Source: Psychrobacter luti (GTDB lineage Bacteria > Pseudomonadota > Gammaproteobacteria > Pseudomonadales > Moraxellaceae). Taken from it: 64,000 nucleotides of DNA. The stretch is from NCBI RefSeq assembly GCF_014192115.1, contig NZ_JACHXL010000007.1, positions 1-64,000 on the forward strand, in the 5' to 3' direction. The notes below the pieces were generated by a model. The model did no database searches. It saw only the letters and a list, made by a program, of their open reading frames with translations, and was not told where the DNA came from. Positions 63,805 to 64,000 of this stretch are shown one piece after another (positions within the stretch are counted from its first letter, which is position 1; every line of letters starts with the position of its first letter). Both the position numbers and the translations under genes were made by a program.

Positions 63805-64000
63805 TTACAACGTTGGGGAAAAAATCAAAATGACTGCAGCAGTAACCAATAGATTAATCAAGGTTACCGGCAGGCAGACTTTCCAGCCAAAGTTCATCAC
63901 CTGATCATAGCGCGGACGCATGAGTGAGCCTCGAGCCAAAATAAACATGGTCATAAAGAATAGTGTCTTAATCATGAACCAAAAAGCTGGTGGAATAAAC
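63805..64000 (-). CDS. nuoH: NADH-quinone oxidoreductase subunit H, 3' end only
   Basis: The last ~65 codons of nuoH run off the right edge of the window. The translated end contains [20 protein letters not shown], then [18 protein letters not shown], ending in FSPTL, which fits the C-terminus of NuoH, the quinone-channel membrane subunit. The rest lies beyond the window. Confidence 0.93.
   Translation of the reverse strand, partial: FIPPAFWFMIKTLFFMTMFILARGSLMRPRYDQVMNFGWKVCLPVTLINLLVTAAVILIFSPTL

Noticed and set aside
1-64000. CRISPR array, prophage, insertion sequence, rRNA or tRNA
   Set aside because: No regularly spaced repeats, transposase, integrase or structural RNA gene was recognised on either strand.

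Overview
The window looks like a chromosomal segment of a Psychrobacter-like gammaproteobacterium (Moraxellaceae). The evidence is the moderately AT-rich DNA, the set of housekeeping genes (rluB, nadABC, phoH-ybeY, two UbiH-type hydroxylases, a 14-subunit-type nuo operon) and several proteins with no clear homologue outside this family. No rRNA, tRNA, CRISPR array, prophage or insertion sequence was recognised.

Region 1 (about 0.2-1.7 kb) holds psiE and folD, translationally coupled. Region 2 (about 1.9-32.2 kb, all on the minus strand) is one large surface-polysaccharide locus between folD and rluB. Read in the direction of transcription it has: Wza export lipoprotein, Wzc tyrosine kinase/co-polymerase, a PglK-type ABC flippase, a GT2, an M28-like 'aminopeptidase' of unknown role, a tightly overlapping nonulosonic-acid module (PseB, PseC, aldo/keto reductase, Gfo/Idh oxidoreductase, SDR, PseF, PseG, a formyltransferase-like protein, PseI), a candidate nonulosonate transferase with the DDG and HP motifs of bacterial sialyltransferases, GT4 enzymes, two different AsnB-type amidotransferases, a polysaccharide deacetylase, a HAD/UbiA-like membrane pair, a Wzy-like polymerase and a PglC/WcaJ-type initiating phosphoglycosyltransferase. 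The usual PseH acetyltransferase is missing and a formyltransferase sits in its place, so a 7-N-formylated pseudaminic acid is the most economical prediction.

Region 3 (32.5-39.4 kb) has rluB, a tandem family of three diverged paralogues of unknown function (one with an EF-hand-like loop), a LysE-family exporter, a trimethylamine-monooxygenase-like flavoprotein and a MarC-family membrane protein. Region 4 (39.6-45.1 kb) is an NAD-biosynthesis neighbourhood: nadC, a NadQ/NrtR-type Nudix-related regulator, and nadA-nadB. The same palindrome, CTCAAAATGAG, lies in front of nadC and inside the predicted nadA promoter, which suggests an autonomous NAD regulon.

Region 5 (45.2-56.9 kb) carries a LysO-type exporter, two OmpA/TSP3 lipoproteins, two ubiquinone-type FAD hydroxylases (one with a 15-bp tandem repeat in its 5' coding end), phoH, ybeY, an MscS channel, a TonB-like protein, an unknown conserved-looking protein and ferredoxin-NADP reductase. 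Region 6 (57.0-64.0 kb) is the distal part of the respiratory complex I operon, nuoN-M-L-K-J-I and the 3' end of nuoH, closed by a terminator. All calls rest on reading the sequence; no database search or computation was run.
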